Below, piece after piece: positions 25,411-33,415 of a stretch of DNA of 64,000 nucleotides. Both the position numbers and the translations under genes were made by a program. Positions within the stretch are counted from its first letter, which is position 1; each line of letters opens with the position of its first letter. Source of the DNA: an uncultured Lachnospiraceae bacterium (GTDB lineage: Bacteria > Bacillota > Clostridia > Lachnospirales > Lachnospiraceae); NCBI GenBank assembly GCA_900554415.1, contig USGU01000001.1, forward strand, positions 124,001 through 188,000, given 5' to 3'. The notes beneath the pieces are model-generated. The model made no database searches and had not been told where the DNA came from. It was given only the letters and a program-made list of their open reading frames with translations.

Positions 25411-25835
25411 TCATAATACTTCCAAGCAATTAAACCTCGCAAAAACAAGCCTCATTCTCGCTATTGATATGTAAAAATACGCAAAAAATGACACTGTGGA
25501 TAACCGCACAATGTCATTTCTCATTCCGTCTTTCTTCTCCTGCAACTGGCTGACATAGAACAATTTACCATCCATTAGTCCCTTTAGTTTTGCGTCACTG
25601 ACTTTCATCAGCTTTGCCGTCTATCTCTGACATAAGTATAATCTTTTCCCTGATTTGGGTCAATCTTTTTTAATAATTATGTACGATAAATCTGCAAGAT
25701 TTTTCTTTTTATTGTGCAAATTATCCATTTTTAGAAACCTCTCAATATTTCCCAACGAATCTGGCACATGTATATTACAATTTTCTTATATCAAATGTCG
25801 TTCCCCCAATTTTACATTTGCATAAGATTCCAATA
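25411..25835 (-). pseudogene. Possible decayed gene remnant
   Basis: A 65-codon frame (25411-25608, no ribosome site) reads coding-like only in its first 34 residues. Just upstream in other frames are short coding-like pieces (for example a frame with IDPNQGKDYTYVRD near 25640-25670, and one near 25700-25790). I cannot identify the ancestor. Apart from this I see nothing in the gap before the second WYL gene. Confidence 0.25.
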
Positions 25836-26594
25836 TCACTCCATCCTTTTTCTAAATTCACCTTCTTCGAATCTGTCACTATAAGGAACCCTGAAATGTT
25901 CCTCCAAAATTTCATATTCTATAAACCGGTCAATCCGGTATTGTTCCGGAAATGTTCCTGTCGAATTTGGAAATTCATTGTTCGAAATACTGTCATTATA
26001 AGCCGTAAGGCAGAAGTACGAATCTGAGTAAATAATTCCAACCGGCTTCAGTTTATATTCCACCATTTTCACATCTCTGTATTTCTTCTGGTATTTCACA
26101 CGCACATAGCTCTGCTCTGTAATTGCATGTTCTAGGCTCCAAATGATATCGAGCAGCTTTTTTCCATGTGGAAGTTCTATATAATGATGCATTTCATTTC
26201 GAAGCAAATCTTCTATCATTTTCTGATTCTCATTGTCACTGCAGGCTTTTATAAGATTAAACAGAATCGGAAATAATTCTGTTTTTACCAGTGCCCTGCT
26301 TTGTAGTAAAATCTTCCCGACCGCCAGAATATCTTTGCTTTCCAGATTCCTTCTGTTTGTCGTATGTAAAACATAACCTCCGGCTCTTTTGTCAAAGATA
26401 ATTTCTTCAATATCCCCTGTTTTAAGCTCTTGATTTTGCAGAAAACACTGAATATCTGTAATATCTCTTTGAATGGTTCTCTCTGAGACCCCATAGCTTG
26501 TACTTAAAGGTGCCTTCTTAACCACTTTTCCCTGCTTCAGTTGTTTGTAAATTGACAAAATTCTTTCTGCCTTATCTTCCGAATGTTCTTGCAT
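25836..26594 (-). CDS. WYL-domain regulator lacking the C-terminal domain
   Basis: A 252-residue paralogue of the WYL protein at 19981-21009. The HTH (GVSERTIQRDITDIQCF) and WYL domain are present, and the last residues (SDRFEEGEFRKRM) align with the same motif of the full-length copy, which continues for about 90 more residues with the WCX domain. Here a TGA ends the frame at that point, so it is either a natural short form or a truncated gene. I use the ATG at 26594, which has GGGAGG upstream. It diverges from the XRE gene at 26782. Confidence 0.8.
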   Translation of the reverse strand: MQEHSEDKAERILSIYKQLKQGKVVKKAPLSTSYGVSERTIQRDITDIQCFLQNQELKTGDIEEIIFDKRAGGYVLHTTNRRNLESKDILAVGKILLQSRALVKTELFPILFNLIKACSDNENQKMIEDLLRNEMHHYIELPHGKKLLDIIWSLEHAITEQSYVRVKYQKKYRDVKMVEYKLKPVGIIYSDSYFCLTAYNDSISNNEFPNSTGTFPEQYRIDRFIEYEILEEHFRVPYSDRFEEGEFRKRME

Positions 26595-26637
26595 ATTTCT
26601 ATACCTCCCTACCAACACAATTATAGAAGATGGCATA

Positions 26638-26684
26638 GACATGTTCTGTCACTGTAAAAATATTTTTCACGGACATATTTTGTC
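26638..26684. promoter_or_regulatory. Two copies of a GACA-N5-TGTC site before the WYL gene
   Basis: GACATGTTCTGTC (26638-26650) and GACATATTTTGTC (26672-26684) fit a common RGACATRTTYTGTCAY pattern with centres 34 bases apart, just ahead of the truncated WYL gene. Candidate WYL binding sites. Confidence 0.45.
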
Positions 26685-26699
26685 ATCAAATTCCAAATA

Positions 26700-26767
26700 T
26701 TGTCTTATGATAGGACAACTCGGTCTTGCAAATAGTATACCATTTATATTGTCTCATTACAAGACAA
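26700..26767. promoter_or_regulatory. Twin 19-bp operators before the XRE gene
   Basis: TTGTCTTATGATAGGACAA (26700-26718) and TTGTCTCATTACAAGACAA (26749-26767) share 15 of 19 bases and the same TTGTC/GACAA dyad. They lie in the divergent region between the WYL and XRE genes, the second ending 14 bases before the XRE start, so the XRE protein probably binds both and represses its own transcription. Confidence 0.6.
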
Positions 26768-26781
26768 AGGAGTAGAAGTAT

Positions 26782-27018
26782 ATGGCACGAATCATTGACA
26801 ACGAACAGAAAAATTTAGTCGGCAGCAAGGTAAAACAATTGCGTCTGGAAAAAGGCTTAAGCCAGCAGCAGCTTTCTGATAAACTGGAAACCTTAGCCAT
26901 TTACATTTGTCGTGGCTCCATTTCCCGCATCGAAGACGGCAGCCGCACCATAACGGATATTGAATTGATGGGATTATCCCAGATTCTTGCCACCCCAATC
27001 GAAGATTTTTTCAAATAG
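26782..27018 (+). CDS. Small XRE-family helix-turn-helix regulator
   Basis: A 78-residue protein that is almost only a Cro/C1-type HTH (VGSKVKQLRLEKGLSQQQLSDKL; GSISRIEDGSRTITDIELMGL). AAAGGAGTAGAAG precedes the ATG. The two similar dyads upstream indicate autoregulation and possibly control of the divergent WYL gene. Too small to carry a ligand domain. Confidence 0.9.
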   Translation: MARIIDNEQKNLVGSKVKQLRLEKGLSQQQLSDKLETLAIYICRGSISRIEDGSRTITDIELMGLSQILATPIEDFFK

Positions 27019-27038
27019 AAAATCCTGCTTTTTGTAGG

Positions 27039-27818
27039 TTACTCTATGATTTTTTTATACTTCAAATATTTCTCCATTTTTTCGTCATAGAAAAGAAGCC
27101 ATGGGTGGTTAAACAAATTTTTTCCATCATCACCACCCTCTGTTGTATCACACACCATTAAAGCTTTCATTGCGCAAATCCATTTTCCATAATCACTGTT
27201 ACACAATGTTGCCTGCTCCAAATCGCTTTTCAAAAAATCATGCAAAGCTATATATACATCTTGAAACTGCATTTTACTGAACACATAAAACAATGCATGA
27301 TCTACCATTGTTTCTACTAAACATTTATCTTTGTAATATGCATCTGTCTTTTTCCACTGCTGAATCTTATTTTCAAAATAAGCCTCTGTTCTGGCCTCAT
27401 CATACTCGAAAACATAAGTGCTTGCTTTCGTGTATTTCATAATCTCCTTTAGTTTTTTCCATTTACTTCTCTGTAATTGTACCTGATGTGTCGTAAATAT
27501 CATGTCACAATCTTCTACTTCATTCTGTTTTTCTCCCGGAAATGCATAGCGGTAATCAAACGTAGGCAATTTCTTATTTTTGCGAATCGGGAAATAAATA
27601 ATTTTATTCTGCGGATTGAATCCTAGTACTGCTGCGGAATACATCAGTGTTCGCATAGCTTCCCGGTCACCCATCCAGTTTGTTCCCCAAACGGCAAATC
27701 CGTATCCGGTAACACGTACATTTTCTGTATGTTCCGGAATTAAAATGCAATATGAATGATTCTTATAAGAGATATCATATTGTTTAAATTTAATCTTCCT
27801 TTCTTTTTTCTTACTCAT
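27039..27818 (-). CDS. Hypothetical protein downstream of papain-like gene
   Basis: A 259-residue protein I do not recognise. It has no signal peptide or clear membrane span and shows mixed alpha/beta character; WGTNWMGDREAMRTLMYSAAVLGF near 45-70 and YVFEYDEARTEAYFENK near 135-150 are the most distinctive parts. The ATG at 27818 overlaps the stop of the papain-like gene by 8 bases and GGAG lies inside that gene, so translation is coupled. Third gene of the prfH operon. Confidence 0.75.
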   Translation of the reverse strand: MSKKKERKIKFKQYDISYKNHSYCILIPEHTENVRVTGYGFAVWGTNWMGDREAMRTLMYSAAVLGFNPQNKIIYFPIRKNKKLPTFDYRYAFPGEKQNEVEDCDMIFTTHQVQLQRSKWKKLKEIMKYTKASTYVFEYDEARTEAYFENKIQQWKKTDAYYKDKCLVETMVDHALFYVFSKMQFQDVYIALHDFLKSDLEQATLCNSDYGKWICAMKALMVCDTTEGGDDGKNLFNHPWLLFYDEKMEKYLKYKKIIE

Positions 27819-28593
27819 TCTGATTTTTTCTCCTGTACCAATCTGCGTTTCCACGATACACCAGCCAACCGCATTTATCGGCACACGCATCTGCCAAATC
27901 CTGCGGACTTGTAAGTTCAGGTTTCTGGTTCAGGAAATCTACCCCCGCCTGTTCAAACAAGTACATAATAAATTCTGAACAAAACATATCTTTTGGATTC
28001 ATCGGCCGTTCTTCCCCCAGCACGTATTCTATCAGCCCTTTGAGATTATAGCTTGTCTGCTTCTGTTCTTTCGCCATGGCAGAAATTCCTTTTGCAATCC
28101 TCTCGTACTGCGCTTTTGTGACATAGATTCCATTTACTTGAATCCAAAGTCTTTGTGCCTGATAGTCATGCAGACGTTCATAGGTAAAACCGCCTTCTAT
28201 ATCTGAAAAATTTGTTCCTTTTCGGATGGTAAAGGAATACATATTTTTCAGGGACTCATCCAGTGCCAGCGATACATGTGAGAAATTACTGTTCGTGTAT
28301 GCCGCTATGGCACGAGCCATAGAAGATTCCGGTGCGAAAGAAAACACAAGATAAATTTCTTTCTTTTCTTCCCCTTCATATTCTGGTTTGGAAAGTCCAT
28401 ATTTGAAACAGCATTTTCTTCGGAAATATTGTTCTACCTCCATCGAATGTTTCATATGTTCTCTTTTTATTTTTCTGTATGCCTGGTTAATCTTTCTTAT
28501 TTCTTTCTGATCCTTTATATATCGGAGTTCCATCAGAGAAAATGCTTCTTTTCTCCATCCGATATATGGATTTTTCATTTTCTGACTGTACAC
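27811..28593 (-). CDS. Permuted papain-like (YiiX/YaeF type) cysteine hydrolase
   Basis: The 260-residue protein has the His-before-Cys order of permuted NlpC/P60-papain enzymes: H106 in SNFSHVSLALD and C205 in DMFCSEFIMYLFEQAG. Family members cleave amide or thioester bonds, including in lipids and peptides; the substrate here is unknown. The N-terminal 75 residues are a charged helical extension. The GTG at 28593 is preceded by AGAGG overlapping the prfH stop; an ATG at 28578 is an alternative. It sits between prfH and an unknown gene with which it overlaps. Confidence 0.8.
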   Translation of the reverse strand: MYSQKMKNPYIGWRKEAFSLMELRYIKDQKEIRKINQAYRKIKREHMKHSMEVEQYFRRKCCFKYGLSKPEYEGEEKKEIYLVFSFAPESSMARAIAAYTNSNFSHVSLALDESLKNMYSFTIRKGTNFSDIEGGFTYERLHDYQAQRLWIQVNGIYVTKAQYERIAKGISAMAKEQKQTSYNLKGLIEYVLGEERPMNPKDMFCSEFIMYLFEQAGVDFLNQKPELTSPQDLADACADKCGWLVYRGNADWYRRKNQNE

Positions 28594-28596
28594 GTT

Positions 28597-29187
28597 CTAC
28601 CTCTTTCTTCTGAAGTTCATACCTTCATATACTCTCACCGGATTTCCACGTACAATCTTTGTGTGCTCTTTCCATGCAGAATTTACCTGTCTGTGCTTCT
28701 CGTCCAGTTCTTTCTGATTCAGAATTGCATTTAACTTATCCATTGCATTCTTTTTATTTGCATACTGGCTACGTTCTGCGGTAGATGTCACGGTAATTCC
28801 GGTTGGAATATGAATCAGACGTACTCCGGTTTCTACCTTATTTACATTCTGACCGCCTTTTCCGCCACAATGAAAACGTTCAAAACGAATGTCTTGTTCT
28901 CTGCTTATATCTTCACGCTCTGGAATAATGCTGACATCCACAAACCAGTTTTTTCTCTTATGATTTGGGCGAAATGGACTTCTGCATATCCACTGGATAC
29001 TTCCCTCTAATTCTGACAAATCTTCTTCTGTTGAAAAGAGAATGGATGTATAGCATCCTTTTTCACGTGCTTCATGTGCTGACAGTAATTTCACATCTGA
29101 ATATTCGTTTGCCAGTGTTTCAAATAATTTTCGAACAGCCAGTTCACATTCTGCCGGACCTTGTCCTGAGCTTAATTGAATAATCAT
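28597..29187 (-). CDS. prfH: Peptide chain release factor homologue PrfH
   Basis: A 196-residue class-I release factor relative. The catalytic GGQ (residues 111-113, in HCGGKGGQNVNKVETGVRLIH) is intact, the C-terminus is basic (MNFRRKR), and the stop-codon-recognition domains of RF1/RF2 are missing. PrfH is usually next to an RNA ligase RtcB and acts on ribosomes damaged at the decoding centre. No rtcB is next to it here; it is followed by a papain-like enzyme. The ATG at 29187 has AAAGGAGAAG upstream. Confidence 0.9.
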   Translation of the reverse strand: MIIQLSSGQGPAECELAVRKLFETLANEYSDVKLLSAHEAREKGCYTSILFSTEEDLSELEGSIQWICRSPFRPNHKRKNWFVDVSIIPEREDISREQDIRFERFHCGGKGGQNVNKVETGVRLIHIPTGITVTSTAERSQYANKKNAMDKLNAILNQKELDEKHRQVNSAWKEHTKIVRGNPVRVYEGMNFRRKR

Positions 29188-29224
29188 GTTTCTTCTCCTT
29201 TCTTTTCTTTCTTCCTCATTATAA

Positions 29225-29259
29225 AAGCCCAGAACGACACATAATGTCATTCTGAGCTT
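29225..29259 (-). terminator. Terminator of the lipoprotein gene
   Basis: As minus-strand RNA a 15-bp stem (two G-U pairs) formed by 29245-29259 and 29225-29239 with a 5-base loop, followed by TTTTAT. Poly-T on the plus side would also allow plus-strand termination. Confidence 0.75.
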
Positions 29260-29330
29260 CTTTTTTTACTTATTTTCTATTTCTTTTTCTATTTCTTTAC
29301 AGCACTTTTTATAGCACTTTTGAAAATGTT

Positions 29331-30440
29331 TTAATAGCACACACTGAAATACAGATTTGCATATGGGTCTATGGTTTCGCAGTCCATAATGCCATATCCT
29401 GGGCATACATTTTCAAGGTCATCTCTCTTTGCACATTCCCAATAGCTGTCTGGCTGAGCTTCTCCTGCAAAAAGCAGTCCATCATATTCTTCAGACAGAT
29501 ATACCATGTAATGTTTGGTAAGCACATTACTCCATTCTCCCGTATTACCTGACCATTCTGTCGTGTAGGCAAATGCGATGTCATAAGATTCATCGCCCCA
29601 CTCAATCGTATAATAATAGTAGCCGTCTGCATCATTTAAATAAGCATCTGAAGCCGCAAACCAGGTTCCTGTATAATAATCGTAAAGTTCTCCATTTACC
29701 ACGGACCAGAAATCACCGGTAAATGTCGGAACAGAAGCGTTCGGAATATAGCAGTAGGCATTAAATTCAATCTCACGCACACCATCACGGATATAATCAC
29801 TTACCTTCTCGATTTCCCAACTGCAGTCCCCAACCGCATATCCGTCTCCTGCTCCTTCATAACTTGCAACACCATTGGTAAGTACATAACTTCCGTCATC
29901 TGACCATCCATCTATGTCCAGACCATTTTCTTCAAAATATGCATCATTATTTTCATCCAGTGAATAGAACTCCCCGTGGATATAGGACAATTCCGGCTGG
30001 AACACATAGCGTTCTTCCAGGTCCCATATCCATACCATATAGGTATCAGTATCATCATTATGATGAAAATCTATGGTCACATCCGTCTCACCATCCCCAT
30101 CTATATCATCAAAGGAAATGTCTTCAAACGCTGTTTCCGCATCGGAAAGAGTTTCCGGAAATGCCACGCTGTCAAACAGAAGTTTTTCCTCCTTATCCCA
30201 ATAGAACGCTGCACTATTCGGGTCTACACATACTACCACATCCACACTGTCCCCGTCATGTGTAATGGTTCCTCTACCAACAATATTTCCTTCCGTTCTC
30301 CAATCTGTACCTGCTTTTTCTTCCTCGTTCTCCTTCTTGTCACTTCCGCAGGCTGTCAGACCAAGTCCCAAGGTCACACCCAATAGCATACAGACCATTC
30401 TTCTTTTCTGATTTTTCCATTTCATCATAATACCACCCAT
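29331..30440 (-). CDS. Secreted lipoprotein of unknown function
   Basis: A 369-residue protein with a basic start, hydrophobic signal and a lipobox (LTAC, near residue 31). A DIDGDGETDVTID stretch near 115 resembles the calcium-binding loops of FG-GAP/VCBS or dockerin-like repeats. The remainder is acidic and rich in Tyr and Trp, with repeated GY/YYYT patterns typical of extracellular beta proteins. Function not recognised. It could start at 30440 or at either ATG twelve or fifteen bases downstream; GAGGGAAAGG favours the first. Confidence 0.75.
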   Translation of the reverse strand: MGGIMMKWKNQKRRMVCMLLGVTLGLGLTACGSDKKENEEEKAGTDWRTEGNIVGRGTITHDGDSVDVVVCVDPNSAAFYWDKEEKLLFDSVAFPETLSDAETAFEDISFDDIDGDGETDVTIDFHHNDDTDTYMVWIWDLEERYVFQPELSYIHGEFYSLDENNDAYFEENGLDIDGWSDDGSYVLTNGVASYEGAGDGYAVGDCSWEIEKVSDYIRDGVREIEFNAYCYIPNASVPTFTGDFWSVVNGELYDYYTGTWFAASDAYLNDADGYYYYTIEWGDESYDIAFAYTTEWSGNTGEWSNVLTKHYMVYLSEEYDGLLFAGEAQPDSYWECAKRDDLENVCPGYGIMDCETIDPYANLYFSVCY

Positions 30441-30452
30441 CCTTTCCCTCTT

Positions 30453-30485
30453 ATGTAAAAAAGGTTTCCCGAACCTTTTTTACAT
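30453..30485. terminator. Strong hairpin upstream of the lipoprotein gene
   Basis: Perfect 14-bp stem (starting ATGTAAAAAAGG, ending CCTTTTTTACAT) with a 5-base loop. It lies 12 bases above the lipoprotein ATG, so besides termination it could shape the leader of that mRNA. Confidence 0.5.
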
Positions 30486-30543
30486 ACGCTTGGCAACTCT
30501 AAATGTTCGCTGAACATTTTTGTCACATGTCTGACAGCATAAA

Positions 30544-30582
30544 ATAAGTTCCATCATATCTGTATCATATGATGGAACTTAT
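30544..30582. terminator. Terminator of the acyltransferase-XRE-methyltransferase operon
   Basis: Perfect 16-bp stem from 30544-30559 with 30567-30582 around a 7-base loop, followed on the minus strand by TTATTTT-like sequence inside the stem end; 32 bases after the methyltransferase stop. Confidence 0.65.
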
Positions 30583-30614
30583 GAAAAAACCATTAACCAA
30601 AGGTTAGGAAGTAT

Positions 30615-31196
30615 TTATTTTCTTCCGAAATATCTATTCACTTTCTTCTTGTATGAAATATATTCTTCTCCAAAAAAATCGAGCAGAAACTCCTCTTCAA
30701 CATTTACAATCTGTAAATGAAACATAATCATGGCAAATACAGATACAAGAAACAATAGCAAGTTAAAAAACATCAGGCAAACACCTATGTAAACCAAATC
30801 AAATCCAAGAAATGCTGGATTTCTGCTTATCTGATAAATTCCAGTTGTGACAAGTTCTGTTTTATCCGTAGGTGACACCCCTGCCCTCCAACTGTCTTTC
30901 ATAGTCCAAACAGAAATCACAAAAACAATGTCTCCAAGTATTGCTGTCACAATTCCTAAATATCTCGCAATAATTGATAAATTGGATACATTCACGGCAA
31001 TACTGATTATCTCCACAAGTGGAACCAGCAAAGTTGCTACTTTCATCGTCAGTTCAATCATTTTGACGAATCCAGTTTTGCCCTTTCCAATTTGGTCTGT
31101 CTGTATTCCTTTTTTCTTCTGCATAAACATTTTGCCAAAATAACATCCATAAAACACCAGTAAAATAATAACTGCACTTATTTGAAATCCCATCAT
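30615..31196 (-). CDS. Membrane methyltransferase, isoprenylcysteine carboxyl methyltransferase (ICMT/PEMT) family
   Basis: A 193-residue protein with about five membrane spans. The C-terminal half has the family pattern: TGIYQISRNPAFLGFDLVYIG near 115-135 and EEEFLLDFFGEEYISYKKKVNRYFG near 165-190, where S-adenosylmethionine and substrate bind. Substrates of bacterial members are mostly unknown lipids. The ATG overlaps the stop of the XRE-AbrB gene (ATGA). Confidence 0.85.
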   Translation of the reverse strand: MMGFQISAVIILLVFYGCYFGKMFMQKKKGIQTDQIGKGKTGFVKMIELTMKVATLLVPLVEIISIAVNVSNLSIIARYLGIVTAILGDIVFVISVWTMKDSWRAGVSPTDKTELVTTGIYQISRNPAFLGFDLVYIGVCLMFFNLLLFLVSVFAMIMFHLQIVNVEEEFLLDFFGEEYISYKKKVNRYFGRK

Positions 31197-31612
31197 TTTC
31201 TCACCCTATGCAATAAATCTAAAAGCCCCTTTTCTTTGATCAGTGCCAGTCCCTGTCCCTCATCCCCAAGAATGATAAGGTTATCTCCCGGCTGAATATC
31301 AAATACTTTTCTTGCCTTGGCAGGAATGACAATCTGTCCTTTTTCACCCACTTTAGCAAGCCCGAAGATATGTTTCCCTTTAGGCGGAACCCCAAATCCA
31401 AGATTGTCCGTATCCTTCATTTCATAATTTACCAAATCGTCTATACCGACATCAAATACTTTTGCAAGCGCCCTACACTTTTCGATATCCGGCACTGACT
31501 CTCCTGTTTCATATTTTGATAAGGTTTGTCTGGAAACATTTATCTGCTCTGCCAGTTCTTCCTGCGACATATTATGTAATTTTCTTAAAGCAATCAGATT
31601 ATCCGCAAACAT
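31193..31612 (-). CDS. XRE HTH regulator fused to AbrB/SpoVT domain
   Basis: 139 residues: a Cro/C1-type HTH at 1-60 (NMSQEELAEQINVSRQTLSKYETG) and a SpoVT-AbrB swapped-hairpin domain at about 88-130 (VGEKGQIVIPAKARKVFDIQPGDNLIILGD). Two different DNA-binding folds in one short chain would recognise a bipartite site. Its ATG overlaps the acyltransferase stop (TAATG), and its own stop overlaps the methyltransferase start, so it is the centre of a three-gene operon and presumably its regulator. Confidence 0.9.
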   Translation of the reverse strand: MFADNLIALRKLHNMSQEELAEQINVSRQTLSKYETGESVPDIEKCRALAKVFDVGIDDLVNYEMKDTDNLGFGVPPKGKHIFGLAKVGEKGQIVIPAKARKVFDIQPGDNLIILGDEGQGLALIKEKGLLDLLHRVRK

Positions 31613-32685
31613 TATGATTTTCTCCTTTTAATTCCAAGCACTGCCCATCTAAAAAACGGGACCCGGCTCATCACTTCATTCAGCACATATGCCCCGCCAA
31701 AAGCAGCAATTGCTGACAGCATATAGATGAAAAATGCAGGAATTCCTTTTCCATACAAATTCAAATAATAGGCACATGCCGCAAGTGCCGGATAATGAAA
31801 AATATAAAGTCCCCATGACTTTCGTATCATCCATCTGGAAAACGGACTTTCCCATTCTCCCCATCGTTTCATAAATGCAATCACTGCAAGTGTTGCAATC
31901 CACCCATAGGTACTGCATAACGGTGTATCAAGCACTACATGTTCTGCATAAGGCTTTCCGAAATTCGTTTTCACAAATACTACCGCCAGAATAATACCTG
32001 CTGTTGTAAATACATACCAATATTTTTCCAATCTGTCAACTACCTCATCATGTGATAAGCAAAAATATCCAATAAAAAATCCAACACTGTAAATACCAAA
32101 ACGATACACCACAATTACTGGAGCGTTTAAAACCTTTGCTGATACCACCACTAATAGAGTCAACATAATCAATGTAATTACATTGGTTTTCCTACACCGA
32201 CGATAAAATCGTTCCTTCTCTATTTTCCGAATCCAGATAAGTATCATGCTGAAAATCCACAACATCTGTATGTACCACAATGCTCCAGTTCCACTTATTA
32301 TTATAAGCAATGCCAACACTGGTTTCGGAACTCCGCGCATCATTTCAAAAGCCCCTGCTATCTGCATATTATAATATCCCAGAATCCAATGAAAAACTAC
32401 CAGTCCGATTGTAGATGGAACCAGAAGCTTCGTTGTTCTTGAATGAACGAACTCTTTGTCTGTATGATTGTTCAAGTAATATCTCGCTGACATACCAGAT
32501 ATGGTAAACAGTAAAAGCATAAACCATGGATATACAATATACTGAAAGATATCCTGATACCTCACATCGCAAATCGGTCCGATTACCCCCGCAGTTTCTA
32601 CACTGTTATACATATAGATTACATGATAAATTACAACCAACACTACTGTAATCCACCTGATATTGTCTATATACTTCTTTCTCAT
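31612..32685 (-). CDS. Membrane acyltransferase (acyltransferase-3 / OpgC-like)
   Basis: A multi-spanning protein of 357 residues with the acyltransferase-3 fold; the start has DNIRWITVVLVVIYHVIYMYNS, whose histidine near residue 17 is the family's likely catalytic residue. Members O-acetylate sugars, peptidoglycan or exopolysaccharide. I start at the ATG at 32685 (GAGGTGAG upstream). First gene of the operon with XRE-AbrB and the methyltransferase. Confidence 0.85.
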   Translation of the reverse strand: MRKKYIDNIRWITVVLVVIYHVIYMYNSVETAGVIGPICDVRYQDIFQYIVYPWFMLLLFTISGMSARYYLNNHTDKEFVHSRTTKLLVPSTIGLVVFHWILGYYNMQIAGAFEMMRGVPKPVLALLIIISGTGALWYIQMLWIFSMILIWIRKIEKERFYRRCRKTNVITLIMLTLLVVVSAKVLNAPVIVVYRFGIYSVGFFIGYFCLSHDEVVDRLEKYWYVFTTAGIILAVVFVKTNFGKPYAEHVVLDTPLCSTYGWIATLAVIAFMKRWGEWESPFSRWMIRKSWGLYIFHYPALAACAYYLNLYGKGIPAFFIYMLSAIAAFGGAYVLNEVMSRVPFFRWAVLGIKRRKS

Positions 32686-32838
32686 TCTACTCACCTCTGA
32701 TATTCTTTTTAACACAAGTATAACAGTAGGTGAAATGTTATTCTATCAACGGAAATTGGAATTTTAGAGTGGATTTGTTAAAAATTGTGGCAAATCCAAC
32801 AATCTTCTTATTTTTTCAATTTCTCTATAATTTCAGAA

Positions 32839-33357
32839 TTACCGAAATGTCTTCTCAAAATTTCCCCCTTCAAAATAAATATCATTCCCTTTATTATCTT
32901 TATGAAAGGAAATTCTTTCTGTACAAATCAATTTGAAGCCCAAACTGTTAAGTAATCTGACTGATGGGTAATTCTTGATTGCTGTTCCGGCAAGAATCTT
33001 CTTAACACCTTTTTCCTGCATATATTCTAAAATCGCAGTTAAACTTTCTTTTGCATATCCCAATCCATGATATGCACCCAGAAATCCATAACCAATTTCA
33101 TAGTCTTCTGCTCTTTTATTAAGTGAAACAAATCCAATCACTTTCGTTTCAAGACACACTGCCAGAAAAATGTGTGCATCACTCTTCCGATTCGCCTCAG
33201 CCCACTTTGATACCTTCTCTTTCACAGCATCATTATCCGTATTTTTTACCGTATCATAAATGACATATTCCGTCTTGTTAAAATCTTTCCAGATAGCCTG
33301 AATACTGGGCCAGTCTTCTTCCACAATGTATCTTATTGTCAACCGTTCCGTTTTCAT
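32839..33357 (-). CDS. GNAT family N-acetyltransferase
   Basis: A 172-residue RimJ/RimL-type GNAT: KTERLTIRYI at the start, EIGYGFLGAYHGLGYAKES for acetyl-CoA binding near 95-113, and SVRLLNSLGFKLICTERI near the end. Substrate unknown. The ATG at 33357 follows AAAGGA at a long distance; an upstream in-frame TTG at 33384 is less likely. Confidence 0.85.
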   Translation of the reverse strand: MKTERLTIRYIVEEDWPSIQAIWKDFNKTEYVIYDTVKNTDNDAVKEKVSKWAEANRKSDAHIFLAVCLETKVIGFVSLNKRAEDYEIGYGFLGAYHGLGYAKESLTAILEYMQEKGVKKILAGTAIKNYPSVRLLNSLGFKLICTERISFHKDNKGNDIYFEGGNFEKTFR

Positions 33358-33415
33358 TTTTATATTCAATCCTTTTCCATCCAAAACGCTTTTTATTAAT
33401 AACTAATTGGTAAAA

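Noticed and set aside
19981..29187. Prophage or integrative element
   Set aside because: No integrase, structural phage gene, relaxase or att-like repeat is visible; only accessory/regulatory genes.
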